Positions 1-10,254 of a stretch of DNA of 61,885 nucleotides are shown here, piece by piece. Position numbers and translations under genes: made by a program. Source of the DNA: an uncultured Oscillospiraceae bacterium (lineage in GTDB: Bacteria; Bacillota; Clostridia; Oscillospirales; Acutalibacteraceae). Below the pieces are notes generated by a model, which worked only from the letters and a program-made list of their open reading frames with translations, had not been told where the DNA came from and searched no databases. The stretch is taken from positions 1 to 61,885 of the forward strand of contig URED01000007.1 in assembly GCA_900546785.1 (NCBI GenBank). The letters are read 5' to 3'. The stretch's first letter is position 1; the number at the start of each line of letters is the position of its first letter.

Positions 1-1801
1 CTACCTTGTTGGCTACGCCGTATGTTACGGCTTCGTCATTCAGCGTTACTGTGCCAAGCTCGCTGCCCTCTACTGTGATCTTTACGCCAAGGGCGGGGAT
101 AGGATCACCGCCGGTAGTATATCCGCAAACCGAACACTGCTCAACCGCTGTGCTGCCGTTTTCCGTGCGTGACGGATCAACCGGAGGCGTAATGACTGTC
201 ATGGAGCAGTCATTTGTTTCAACAGAGGGTTCCTCATTATATTCTAGCACATCTGCGCTCCAACTTGGCCAGCTGTAGGAAGTGGTTGTATGTGTGCCGT
301 CATTATTGCTTTCGGTCTTTGCAGTCGTGTTCTCCGGTGCAGTCGGTTCCGTGCCTGCTGCTGCAGTTACCTGCGTGGAACTGCCATTAGCAAAAGTATA
401 CGTGTAAGTTACCTTTTGCACTTCAAGATTGCCGTAAGCAGTTACAAGGTCTTCCGATGACGCGGAGGTCATACGAACCGTACCGTTTACAACATTGCCA
501 AGGGTTGCCGTTGCATCGTCATAAGCCGAAACAAAAGCACTCCATGTATCCGCTGTATAATTGCCCTGACCTGCAGTATATGTTGCAGTATAATCCGCAT
601 AATTGGAGGCAAGCGTCATGTAGCTTGCTACATCCATTGTGCCGAGAGACGCTTTTGCAGTATCAACGGCTTCTACTGCGCTCTGGATCGCAGCCGCGCA
701 GTTAGAAACGGCGCCGGCAGTATCGGAAGCATAATCGTAATTGTTGGGATCAACCGCCATACAAGCCTCTACAGCGCTGATCAGTGCGCTGGCGCCGGCA
801 TAGCTGTAGCTTGTAATATCAGCAAGACCTGCGCCGCTTATGGCGTCGAGAATCGCCTTATAATTTACAACATAAATAGGAGCATTTGTGTTGCTGATAA
901 AACCGGTATCGTCAGCACCGTCTCCGGTAACTCTATACCAGTCAAGAGTAAATGCCTGTGAATATGTGTTTGCAGACAATGTACCGGTAAACTGCATTCC
1001 GTTTGCAAGCGCAGCAACATAATTAGTCCACCAGCTTCTACTCATCTCAAGGCGGTTATCCGTACTTGCAGTTCCTGCCCAGCCCATAGGATAACCGTTA
1101 GTACCGTTTTCCATAGTCCATGTCCAGTTAGCTGTTCTGTCAGCATTACCATTGGAGCCATGCCAGTTTTCAGTTAGCCTAAAATAGTTGTTATTTGAAT
1201 TATCAACAACTGAAGCCGCAGGATAAAGCTGGTATACATATCTTGTATTATCTGTAGTCTTCGAGGCTCTTGCCATAACAGGCATAGTTGGAACATTTAC
1301 ACCATCATAAAGCAAAACGGTGGTTGGATAAAAAAGGTCAATAATTACACCTGCCGTCTCACCTTTTGCGGTATAAGTGGTACAGCCGGGCCAGTAAAGA
1401 ATGTTGACTGCATAATCAACGCTGTCATGCACAAACCCGTCATAAGATGTGCCGGTTGAATCATCGACAAAAGACGGTGTTGCATTACCGGTAGCGGCTG
1501 TCCAAGTGCCCATATTATTGATTGCTGTTTCGAGTGCGGTATAATATGTATCCACATCTTCTGCATTGGCAATACCTGCCTCTACGCCAACGAGATACGC
1601 CTGCGCATTATACCACGCATCGTAAGCCGCCTGCATATTTGTATAAGCGCTGCCGTCCATCCTTTGCTCATAGGTATCACAAAGCGCTTCAAGCTGCTCT
1701 GTTGAATACGTTGCAGCGGAAGCGGTGATGCCGCCTACGGCAAGAGATGAAAGAACGATCAGCGCCGACATCAGCACGTCGACTGTCTTTTTGATCTTCA
1801 T
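1..1801 (-). CDS. Secreted FIVAR-like surface protein (partial, C-terminus outside window)
   Basis: The reading frame is open from the ATG at 1801 to the left edge, giving at least 600 residues without a stop. The start follows an AAAGGA ribosome-binding site. The first ~30 residues form a typical signal peptide: KIKK, a hydrophobic core, then a cut near SASA/T. Alanine- and tyrosine-rich helical segments around residues 30-100 and 330-420 (for example YTADTWSAFVSAYDDA) resemble FIVAR repeats of Gram-positive surface proteins. Towards the visible end is a beta-rich part with a CSVCGYTT motif, similar to small Cys-containing modules repeated in Ruminococcaceae cell-surface proteins. It probably acts outside the cell in adhesion or glycan binding. 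No catalytic motif is visible, and the C-terminal anchor is not in view. Confidence 0.8.
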   Translation of the reverse strand, partial: MKIKKTVDVLMSALIVLSSLAVGGITASAATYSTEQLEALCDTYEQRMDGSAYTNMQAAYDAWYNAQAYLVGVEAGIANAEDVDTYYTALETAINNMGTWTAATGNATPSFVDDSTGTSYDGFVHDSVDYAVNILYWPGCTTYTAKGETAGVIIDLFYPTTVLLYDGVNVPTMPVMARASKTTDNTRYVYQLYPAASVVDNSNNNYFRLTENWHGSNGNADRTANWTWTMENGTNGYPMGWAGTASTDNRLEMSRSWWTNYVAALANGMQFTGTLSANTYSQAFTLDWYRVTGDGADDTGFISNTNAPIYVVNYKAILDAISGAGLADITSYSYAGASALISAVEACMAVDPNNYDYASDTAGAVSNCAAAIQSAVEAVDTAKASLGTMDVASYMTLASNYADYTATYTAGQGNYTADTWSAFVSAYDDATATLGNVVNGTVRMTSASSEDLVTAYGNLEVQKVTYTYTFANGSSTQVTAAAGTEPTAPENTTAKTESNNDGTHTTTSYSWPSWSADVLEYNEEPSVETNDCSMTVITPPVDPSRTENGSTAVEQCSVCGYTTGGDPIPALGVKITVEGSELGTVTLNDEAVTYGVANKV

Positions 1802-1853
1802 AAGGATCATCCTTTCTTTAATATTGTTATAAAGCCGAGCCTTATATGACACT

Positions 1854-1882
1854 ATTATATCAATGTAAATAATAAAAATCAA
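1854..1882 (-). promoter_or_regulatory. Promoter of the FIVAR-like surface protein gene
   Basis: On the minus strand TTGATT (1882-1877) and TATAAT (1859-1854) are separated by 17 bp, a good sigma-A type match. It lies about 50 bp upstream of the start codon. Confidence 0.65.
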
Positions 1883-2011
1883 TCGAAATAAGGAAGAATT
1901 TTTATGTATATTATACACATTTAAATTAATAATTCCGAATCGTAATTTACAGAATTTACTTTGGCAATATTTTAACAATATCGTTTTACATATTGCCAAG
2001 CTTGTTTAACA

Positions 2012-2050
2012 GAATAAAACAGCCCCCTTACAGAAAAACTGCAAGGGAGC
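2012..2050 (-). terminator. Intrinsic terminator of groESL
   Basis: Just past the groEL stop the minus strand folds into a GC-rich stem (CCCTTGCAG against CTGTAAGGG, T5 loop), followed by a short T-rich stretch. Confidence 0.75.
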
Positions 2051-2071
2051 CGATATAATAACGGAACAATA

Positions 2072-4007
<1,936 letters not shown>

Positions 4008-4040
4008 AAAAATTTCACCTCTGAAAATATTTTTACCAAG

Positions 4041-4067
4041 TTAGCACTCTTTAGCTCCGAGTGCTAA
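4041..4067. promoter_or_regulatory. CIRCE operator (HrcA-binding site)
   Basis: TTAGCACTC-N9-GAGTGCTAA is a perfect 9-bp inverted repeat identical to the CIRCE consensus. It overlaps the expected transcription start of groESL, just downstream of the -10 box, so HrcA binding would block transcription until heat stress. The hrcA gene itself is not in the window. Confidence 0.97.
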
Positions 4068-4072
4068 ATACT

Positions 4073-4100
4073 ATTGTAGCAATTTTTTCCGATTTGTCAA
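4073..4100 (-). promoter_or_regulatory. groESL promoter
   Basis: The minus strand carries TTGACA (4100-4095) and TACAAT (4078-4073) with a 16-bp spacer, immediately upstream of the CIRCE element. Confidence 0.85.
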
Positions 4101-4173
4101 TAGTGTTTACAAATATTTCAAAAAATAATTATAAATCAATTCATTTTTGATTCGGCTTAAAGAAAAGAAAGCA

Positions 4174-4208
4174 TGAAAAAGGCCGAACGCTGTTGAACGC
4201 CCGGCCGG
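4174..4208 (-). terminator. Terminator of the trmK-rqcH-ispDF operon
   Basis: After the ispF stop the minus strand forms GGCCGGGCG paired with CGTTCGGCC (two G-U pairs), followed by TTTTTC. Confidence 0.8.
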
Positions 4209-4218
4209 ATTATGCGTA

Positions 4219-4701
4219 TCAGATTTTTTCGATCAAACAGACGGCATGTGCGCTTATTCCCTGCATATTTCCCGTAAAGCCAAGCTTTTCTTCCGTTGTT
4301 GCCTTAACGGAAACGCAGTCCATACTGATATTGCAGGCTGCGGCGATGTTCTTGCGCATGGCATCAATATAAGGCGCCATTTTAGGCGCTTGCGCCACAA
4401 CAGTGGAATCTATATTAGAAACGGCATACCCGTTCTCCTTTAATATCGCCGTTGTCTTTCTCAGCAGTTCCAGACTGTCTGCACCCTCAAATTCCGGTGA
4501 GGTATCCGGAAAATGCTTTCCGATATCACCGAGCGACGCCGCGCCGAACAGCGAATCCGCCACGGCGTGCAAAAGCACATCGGCATCGGAATGGCCGAGC
4601 AGCCCAAGCTCGCTCGGGATATCCACACCGCCTATTATGCACTTTCTGCCCTTTTCAAAGCGGTGCACATCATATCCGTGCCCGATTCTTATATTACTCA
4701 T
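4219..4701 (-). CDS. ispF: 2-C-methyl-D-erythritol 2,4-cyclodiphosphate synthase
   Basis: IspF makes the cyclic diphosphate intermediate of the MEP isoprenoid pathway, releasing CMP. The 160-residue protein has the zinc-ligand motif GHGYDVHRF at residues 7-15 and the second signature [19 protein letters not shown] near residue 36, plus the C-terminal [10 protein letters not shown]. It overlaps ispD by an ATGA junction, so the two consecutive MEP-pathway enzymes are translationally coupled. It is the last gene of its operon. Confidence 0.96.
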   Translation of the reverse strand: MSNIRIGHGYDVHRFEKGRKCIIGGVDIPSELGLLGHSDADVLLHAVADSLFGAASLGDIGKHFPDTSPEFEGADSLELLRKTTAILKENGYAVSNIDSTVVAQAPKMAPYIDAMRKNIAAACNISMDCVSVKATTEEKLGFTGNMQGISAHAVCLIEKI

Positions 4702-5381
4702 AAATTTCCCTCCGAACGCGCATTTAAAAAGCTCTCGGCAAGCGGAATATCGCTTTTTGTGGTTATCTTTATATTATCATATTCACCTATAACGACGCTG
4801 ACTTTTGAACCGATATTTTCAACGAGTTGGCAATCGTCCGTATAATCTCTGCCCTGGCTGACAGCGGCATCAAGAGCATTTTTATAAAGCTTAAAATCAA
4901 AAATCTGCGGCGTCTGGATAGATACAAGGTATTTCCTGTTGGGCGTGCCGGCAATATTCAGATCATCGTCAACAAGTTTTACCGTATCTTTAACATAAAC
5001 GCCCACTGCCGCCGCCTGATTCGTCTGCGCCTTGTCAAGCGTCCTTATAACGGTATCGGCAAGCACAAGCGGGCGCGCGCCGTCATGAATAATGATGTAA
5101 TCGCATTCTTCGATGGTGTCAACGGCGTTTTTTACGCTTTGCTGGCGGGTTGCGCCGCCGAAAACGAAGGAGATGTTTTCGCCGGGCAAAAGCCTTGAAA
5201 ATTCTTCAAAATCACATTCGCGGCAGACCACGATGATCTCATCGATCTCCGCCATGTTTTCAAAGGTCTCAACCGTTCTTTCAATAACCGTTTTACCGCC
5301 TATCTCAAGCAGGAGCTTACTTTTATCCGTTCCCATTCGCGTGCCGTTTCCGGCAGCTACGATAACTGCTATATTATACAA
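4698..5381 (-). CDS. ispD: 2-C-methyl-D-erythritol 4-phosphate cytidylyltransferase
   Basis: IspD couples CTP to methylerythritol phosphate, two steps before IspF in the MEP pathway. The 227-residue protein starts with the nucleotidyltransferase loop [17 protein letters not shown] and carries the IHDGARPLV motif near residue 100, both typical of IspD. It overlaps rqcH upstream by 8 bp and ispF downstream by 4 bp. With ispH further right, three MEP-pathway enzymes lie within 9 kb. Confidence 0.96.
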   Translation of the reverse strand: MYNIAVIVAAGNGTRMGTDKSKLLLEIGGKTVIERTVETFENMAEIDEIIVVCRECDFEEFSRLLPGENISFVFGGATRQQSVKNAVDTIEECDYIIIHDGARPLVLADTVIRTLDKAQTNQAAAVGVYVKDTVKLVDDDLNIAGTPNRKYLVSIQTPQIFDFKLYKNALDAAVSQGRDYTDDCQLVENIGSKVSVVIGEYDNIKITTKSDIPLAESFLNARSEGNL

Positions 5382-7056
5382 TTTCTTTTATCCTTTCAAG
5401 CTCGGTTTGATTCGGTGTAACATATTCCGTTTTATAATTCTCATAAATGACCAAGCCGGGCTTTGCGCCGTTTGGCTTTTTCACGTTTTTGACCGCAGTA
5501 TAATCCACCGCTACGTTGGATGACGAACGCGCCTTGCTGTTATGCGCCGCAAGCAGTGCCGCCTCTCTTATGACCGTATCGCTGAATCCCCTGCCGTCAT
5601 TTTTTACAATAACATGCGAACCGGCAATATCCTTAACATGGAACCACATATCGCTGTCCGCTGCCGTCTTGAGTGTCAGTCTGTCGTTCATCATATTATT
5701 TCTGCCGACAAAGATCTGATACCCTTCGGAACTTTCAAAATGCAGAGGAGAAAGGGAATTTTGGCCTTTTTTACAGCGTTTATTCTGCTGCTTCAAATAC
5801 CCGGCGTCGGCGAGCTCCGTTTTTATTGCGGTGATCTCAGCATCCGTAGACGCGCGGGAAAGCGCGTCTGAAACGGAATCCAGATATTCAGCCTCCGCCA
5901 GCGCATCGTTTATAAATCCCGTCAGGACCGATTGCGCCGTTTGCTTTTTGCGGTATTCCTTATAGTACTTCTGCGCGTTTTGAACAGGAGTCAGAGCCGG
6001 ATCGGCAGGGATCTTTATAACCGTATTGTTATCATAAAAATTCTGCACTTCATAAACGGACGATCCTTTTGCAAGCGCATACTGATGGGCGGTTATGAGA
6101 TCGCCGTACGTTTTATACTTATCTTTATCTTTACACTCTTTAAGCTCATTTTGGCGGTTGATCGCCTTTCTGAGCGCCCTTTCCTGCAGATTCGAAATAG
6201 TCTTAAAAAGTTCGCCGGAACGCTGGCGGATCCTGTCTGCCGTAACACGTTCCCGGTAAAAATAATCCAGCGTTTCACAAAACGAATCAAAAGGCTTTAT
6301 CTGCGCAAGATCGCCGTACTGCGTGATCGGCATAAAGCAGAAATCAAGCGGTTTTTCCGTAATGACCACCACGGGTGACGGGTTTAAAGCATATTCCTGT
6401 ATCTTTTCAAGCGGAACGCCGTTTTCATACTCCCTGCACACGATCGGCGAAACGCCCATAACCGTATCTTGAAACGCCCGTGCCGGCGCCTTTCCGGAGT
6501 TAAAAAGGGCCGTTCTGACCGTTTCGATATCCTCAGTGAGCAGATTATGTTTATCCTGTGCGGGAGGCGCTTTATACGATTCACCCGGCAAGACCGTCCT
6601 GATATGGGATCTGCCCTCATCAACACGGCGCAGAGCGTCAACAATTATTCCGTTTTGGTCTACAAGAATAATATTGCTGTATCTGCCCATGATCTCTGCA
6701 ACAAGAGAAAAGTAAACAAGATCGCCCAGCTCGTTGACAGCCTGAAGCCTGAGCTTTACAATACGTTCAAGGCCGTCCTGCTCCACGGCAAGTATTTTTG
6801 CACCCGTAAGATGCTTTCGAAGCAGCATACACAGCATGGGCGGCTTCGGCGGATTTTCGGGAGAAAAAGAAGTAAAATAAATTCCGGCGCTGTCCGCTCG
6901 GCAAGAAAGAACAAGCTTTTTGGCGCCTTCACGCGAGCGAAGGGAAAGCAAAAGCTCCTCTTTAGACGGCTGATGGATCTTTTCTATGCGCGCGCCGACG
7001 GCAAATTGGGCCACCTCGTTTTTTAAATGGTAGAGAAAAATTCCGTCCAGCGCCAT
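5374..7056 (-). CDS. rqcH: Ribosome-associated quality control protein RqcH (NFACT family)
   Basis: RqcH binds stalled 50S subunits and adds C-terminal alanine tails that mark nascent chains for degradation; older annotations call it fibronectin-binding protein A. The 560-residue protein has the NFACT-N start MALDGIFLYHLKNE, a coiled-coil middle (~270-400) and the NFACT-R domain near residues 435-540 (NMMNDRLTL, MWFHVKDIAGSHV). Length is normal. Its ATG overlaps the stop of the Nif3-like gene (TGATG), so the genes are coupled. Confidence 0.93.
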   Translation of the reverse strand: MALDGIFLYHLKNEVAQFAVGARIEKIHQPSKEELLLSLRSREGAKKLVLSCRADSAGIYFTSFSPENPPKPPMLCMLLRKHLTGAKILAVEQDGLERIVKLRLQAVNELGDLVYFSLVAEIMGRYSNIILVDQNGIIVDALRRVDEGRSHIRTVLPGESYKAPPAQDKHNLLTEDIETVRTALFNSGKAPARAFQDTVMGVSPIVCREYENGVPLEKIQEYALNPSPVVVITEKPLDFCFMPITQYGDLAQIKPFDSFCETLDYFYRERVTADRIRQRSGELFKTISNLQERALRKAINRQNELKECKDKDKYKTYGDLITAHQYALAKGSSVYEVQNFYDNNTVIKIPADPALTPVQNAQKYYKEYRKKQTAQSVLTGFINDALAEAEYLDSVSDALSRASTDAEITAIKTELADAGYLKQQNKRCKKGQNSLSPLHFESSEGYQIFVGRNNMMNDRLTLKTAADSDMWFHVKDIAGSHVIVKNDGRGFSDTVIREAALLAAHNSKARSSSNVAVDYTAVKNVKKPNGAKPGLVIYENYKTEYVTPNQTELERIKEIV

Positions 7057-7805
7057 CAGAACACCGCCGATACAGGATTTTCCTGATCTGCCGAAACAAA
7101 TTCAACTTCGGGAAATTCCTTTGCTATCCTATCTTTCAGCATCATAAACGCCGAATATTCCGTTTCATAATGACCTGCGCTGATTAGGCAAAAGTTTTCC
7201 TCAGCCGCCTCCAGCATAACGTGATACTTTGCATCACCGGTCAAGAAACAATCCGCAAGCTGCATAGCCTGCCCCAGATACTCCTCACAGGCTCCGCCGC
7301 CGACGGCTACTTTTTTGATAACACGGTGAGAATCCGTAAATCTAAGGCCGCTGACATGAAGCTTTGCCGAAACAATGCGCGCAAAATCAGCAGCGCGCAT
7401 CTCGTTTTCAAGTTCACCGACAACAATGAAAGTATCCTCTATCGGCCGAACATTTTTTATGCCGAGCAATCTGCAAAGATTTATATTTATGCCGTTTTCA
7501 GCCCGGTCAAAATTCGTGTGGGCGGAAATAACAGAGATCCCGTGATTGACACAATTATAAAGCGCACTGCCGCTGTAAAGCCTTTTAACGGCATTGAAGA
7601 TGAGCGGATGGTGCGACAGTATAAGCTCTGCACCGCAGCTGACTGCCTTTTCCGCCACGGCTTTGGTTGCATCAAGGCTCATAACGGCCTTGGTGACCTG
7701 TGCTTCCGGGCTGCCGGTTATTATGCCGGCATTGTCCCATTCCACCTGCGTGTCAAAAGGTGCAACGGAATTTATGTAATTATAAATATCTTTAACACAA
7801 GTCAT
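7056..7805 (-). CDS. Nif3-like dinuclear metal center protein (DUF34)
   Basis: Members of this conserved family form hexamers with a dimetal site; some are reported to act as GTP cyclohydrolase-like enzymes, but the cellular role is unsettled. The 249-residue protein has the metal-ligand motifs LSHHPLIF near residue 65, SAHTNFDRAENGIN near 95 and the C-terminal AGHYETE near 213. The start codon overlaps the trmK stop by 4 bp. The trmK-Nif3 pairing is common in Firmicutes and suggests a link to RNA metabolism; that link is inference. Confidence 0.92.
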   Translation of the reverse strand: MTCVKDIYNYINSVAPFDTQVEWDNAGIITGSPEAQVTKAVMSLDATKAVAEKAVSCGAELILSHHPLIFNAVKRLYSGSALYNCVNHGISVISAHTNFDRAENGININLCRLLGIKNVRPIEDTFIVVGELENEMRAADFARIVSAKLHVSGLRFTDSHRVIKKVAVGGGACEEYLGQAMQLADCFLTGDAKYHVMLEAAEENFCLISAGHYETEYSAFMMLKDRIAKEFPEVEFVSADQENPVSAVF

Positions 7806-8440
7806 AATTTTGCCTCTATCTGATCTATAATATCCGAATAATCGAAACCGCTTTTTTGCTTGTTTTTAAGATACCTTAAAAGGCTCTCAAAATAGCTTTT
7901 ATCCGAAAAATCTTTAATATTTCCAAGGAAATAATAGCTTACCGGGTATTCTTTCTTTTCACCTGTATAATAAGCGTCAAAAATGCTGTAGGCATGTTCC
8001 CCGTCCCGCACAATAAAATCCGTGCCGATCTCAAAACCGTTTTTGCACAGATATTCGCGCAATTTTTCCGGGTGCGTCATAGGATTAAAGATATAATGCA
8101 CGCCGGGCGTTTTGGATTGCTCTGCATTTTCAAGGATAGACGCCATAAGTTCGCCGCCCATTCCGCATATGCAAACATCCTGAAATTCATGGAATTCAAT
8201 ATTTTCAAGCCCGTCAGACAAAACGCACTCGATCTTATCCTGAAGCGAATATTTTTCAACGAGTGAACGGCATGCCGAGAGCGGACCAGCATTTATATCG
8301 GACGCCACAGCAAAGCGGATGTGACCGCCAAGCACAAGATAAACAGGCAAAAAGCCGTGGTCGCAGCCTATATCAGCAAAGCGGGAGCCTTTACGGACAA
8401 GGGCGGCAACGGCTTTTAATCTTTCGGAAAGAACGATCAT
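7802..8440 (-). CDS. trmK: tRNA (adenine-22-N1)-methyltransferase TrmK
   Basis: TrmK methylates adenine 22 in the D-stem region of tRNAs using S-adenosylmethionine. The 212-residue protein has the Rossmann motif ADIGCDHGFLPVYLV near residue 22 and the CICGMGGELMASIL segment near residue 90, both characteristic of the TrmK/YqfN family, and FNPMTHPEKLREYL. It overlaps the DUF1858 gene upstream and the Nif3-like gene downstream by 4 bp each. Confidence 0.93.
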   Translation of the reverse strand: MIVLSERLKAVAALVRKGSRFADIGCDHGFLPVYLVLGGHIRFAVASDINAGPLSACRSLVEKYSLQDKIECVLSDGLENIEFHEFQDVCICGMGGELMASILENAEQSKTPGVHYIFNPMTHPEKLREYLCKNGFEIGTDFIVRDGEHAYSIFDAYYTGEKKEYPVSYYFLGNIKDFSDKSYFESLLRYLKNKQKSGFDYSDIIDQIEAKL

Positions 8441-8637
8441 TTGCTTAAAAGTTCATTTACCTTTTTAACGAGTTCATCGGGATCATTGCCGTGAACGGCA
8501 CATGCCTGTTCAATGGTCTCTCCCCTTGAAGCGGGGCAGCCAAGGCAGTGCATACCGATTGCAAGGAAGAGCGGAGCTGCGTCCGGGCAGATATCAAGAA
8601 CATCGCCGATTATTGTATCTTTTGTTACTTCTTTCAT
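8437..8637 (-). CDS. DUF1858 / redox-disulfide domain protein
   Basis: A 66-residue protein made almost only of the DUF1858 fold, which often accompanies hybrid-cluster proteins. It starts MKEVTKDTIIGDVL and carries HCLGCPASRGETIEQACA, with a CxxC pair and a third cysteine that could form a redox disulfide or bind a cluster. The start at 8637 is preferred over an ATG 18 bp upstream because GAGGT lies 8 bp before it. It is first in the operon leading to trmK and rqcH. Exact function unknown. Confidence 0.85.
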   Translation of the reverse strand: MKEVTKDTIIGDVLDICPDAAPLFLAIGMHCLGCPASRGETIEQACAVHGNDPDELVKKVNELLSK

Positions 8638-8722
8638 AGTTAAGACCTCTTTCATGAATTAAATTTCGCGCCGGGCGCATGCAACAAGACTGCTGCGCGC
8701 ACACAGCGGTATTTACGCTGTT

Positions 8723-8751
8723 ATTATATTATAAAACAAAAGTGATTGCAA
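8723..8751 (-). promoter_or_regulatory. Promoter of the DUF1858-trmK-rqcH-ispDF operon
   Basis: The minus strand reads TTGCAA (8751-8746), 17 bp, TATAAT (8728-8723). The -35 hexamer is palindromic and the same 6 bp serve the divergent plus-strand promoter. Confidence 0.7.
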
Positions 8752-8774
8752 GTGAGGAAAGATTATGTTAATAT
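8746..8774 (+). promoter_or_regulatory. Promoter of the DUF4364 gene
   Basis: TTGCAA (8746-8751), 17 bp, TAATAT (8769-8774). The expected start lies near 8780, directly before the GGAG ribosome-binding site. The -35 hexamer coincides exactly with that of the divergent promoter. Confidence 0.6.
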
Positions 8775-8796
8775 ATTTTTCAAACGGAGTGATATT

Positions 8797-9369
8797 ATGA
8801 ATGATAACGAAAAGGAAAATTTAGACTTTGACGCGCTGCCGTACGGTTCTTCCGACGGCTTACATTCCAGAATGGATATCATGCTTTTGATATGTTATGT
8901 TGTTGTTTACACCAAAGAACGTTTGACGGATGAAGTTCTTATAAAAACGATGGTAGAGGGAGAATTTGCCAATTATTTTGAAACAACGAGCGCGTTGCAG
9001 AAGATAAAAGATAAAGAGCTTATAGAGGTTAATGAAAACGGCTGTCTGAAGCCTGCCAACAACTGCGAATATTTTGTTGAGCTTGTTGAGAACGAACTGC
9101 CTTATTCCATGAGGATCAGAGCGGTTGAGCTGGCGGCGAAGCTTGCCGTAAAAGCGCTTTTCCGGCAGGAAAACAATGTTGAGGTCACAAGATCGGGCGA
9201 TGATTATATCGTTACCATGCATATGACGGACTGCGGTAAGGACTTTATGGTACTCTCCTTAACCGTGCCGTCCGCGGCGCAGGCAGAAATGTTTAAAGAA
9301 AAATTTTACGCAGATCCCGTTAAGGTCTACAGCAATTTAATAGATTCGCTTTTCAGCAATGAGGAATAG
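8797..9369 (+). CDS. DUF4364 family protein
   Basis: A 190-residue protein of a family found in Clostridia, without assigned function. The start at 8797 has GGAGTGATATT just before it; the frame is open further up but has no site there. The first half (residues 20-80) reads like a winged-helix fold (LLICYVVVYTKERLTDEVL and ALQKIKDKELIEVNENGCLKP), and the second half is a mixed alpha/beta domain. It may therefore be a regulator; that is inference. It is a single-gene unit ended by a bidirectional terminator. Confidence 0.8.
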   Translation: MNDNEKENLDFDALPYGSSDGLHSRMDIMLLICYVVVYTKERLTDEVLIKTMVEGEFANYFETTSALQKIKDKELIEVNENGCLKPANNCEYFVELVENELPYSMRIRAVELAAKLAVKALFRQENNVEVTRSGDDYIVTMHMTDCGKDFMVLSLTVPSAAQAEMFKEKFYADPVKVYSNLIDSLFSNEE

Positions 9370-9405
9370 AAACAAGGGGTCGTGAATATTACAGCCCCTT
9401 GTTTC
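9369..9405. terminator. Bidirectional terminator between DUF4364 gene and methyltransferase
   Basis: GAAACAAGGGG and CCCCTTGTTTC form an 11-bp stem with a 15-nt loop between two convergent genes. The plus side continues into AT-rich sequence with short T runs. Confidence 0.75.
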
Positions 9406-9417
9406 ACATAAAAATCT

Positions 9418-10173
9418 TTATTTTACTGCCGTAAAAAACAGCCGTCTGAATCTTAAAATGATACTTCCGTTTTCCGTAAAAGGATAAGCGCTGCGCACCT
9501 TTTCAAGTATCTGCGCCTCAAAAGCGGCTTTCTCTTCATCACGAAGCACCTCAAGATAAGGGCGCAGACGTGTAGCGCGCACCCAGTCAACAAGCTGCTC
9601 ATGGCTTTTCATGGTATGATAATAAACGGTTTCCCAGATATGAAAGCCCGAACTGCATTTTGACAGAATATCATAATATTTATCCGGAGCTAAAACATCA
9701 TTTTTTTCAAAGCAAACGGAGCTGAAGTCGAATTCCGATGATCCTACGACCTCTCTGATTATCCTATAAAGCGGCTCCTCGCCGTTCATAGGCATCTGAA
9801 CCGCCAGAACACCGCCGTCGTTAAGCCTGCTCATCAAAAATTCGATAAGGCTGTCATGATCGTCCAGCCACTGCAGGCATGCATTTGAAAATATAACGTC
9901 ATAACTTCCGGAAATATCGCGCACGCCGCAGAGTTCAAAACGGATCTCTGGGTGCGCCGATCTTGCTTTATCTATCATATTCTGCGAATTGTCTATACCG
10001 AGGATATCGGATTCCGGAAAGACCGTTTGAAGCACGTTTGTGCTGTTTCCCGGCCCGCAACCAAGATCGATTATGCTTTTCGGTGCAAAGCTCCTGATCC
10101 TGTTTGCAAGATCAATACACGGCTGCGTTCTTTCATTTTCAAACTGTAAATATTTATCCGCGTTCCAGCCCAT
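9418..10173 (-). CDS. tam: Class I SAM-dependent methyltransferase, trans-aconitate methyltransferase-like
   Basis: The 251-residue protein fits the Tam family, which methylates trans-aconitate, a by-product inhibitor of aconitase. It has the SAM-binding motif IIDLGCGPGNSTNVL near residue 35, the acidic motif II GIDNSQNMI near 60, and ACLQWLDD near 103, the last being characteristic of Tam. The ATG at 10173 follows AAGGAG. It lies just behind the ispH-rpsA terminator and may be expressed by read-through or its own weak promoter. The exact substrate is unproven. Confidence 0.78.
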   Translation of the reverse strand: MGWNADKYLQFENERTQPCIDLANRIRSFAPKSIIDLGCGPGNSTNVLQTVFPESDILGIDNSQNMIDKARSAHPEIRFELCGVRDISGSYDVIFSNACLQWLDDHDSLIEFLMSRLNDGGVLAVQMPMNGEEPLYRIIREVVGSSEFDFSSVCFEKNDVLAPDKYYDILSKCSSGFHIWETVYYHTMKSHEQLVDWVRATRLRPYLEVLRDEEKAAFEAQILEKVRSAYPFTENGSIILRFRRLFFTAVK

Positions 10174-10214
10174 CAAAATTCTCCTTTTAAGCTTAAGTCA
10201 CCTCATATAAGCCT

Positions 10215-10245
10215 CAAAAAAGACCCGCTGAAAGCACAGCGGGTC
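10215..10245 (-). terminator. Terminator after ispH-rpsA
   Basis: GACCCGCTG and CAGCGGGTC form a 9-bp stem with a 6-nt loop, directly followed on the minus strand by TTTTTT. Confidence 0.9.
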
Positions 10246-10254
10246 AAAACTTTA

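Noticed and set aside
10174..10254. tRNA gene in the gap before ispH-rpsA and other gaps
   Set aside because: Intergenic gaps were read for cloverleaf and GGTTCAAATCC-type T-arms; none was found.
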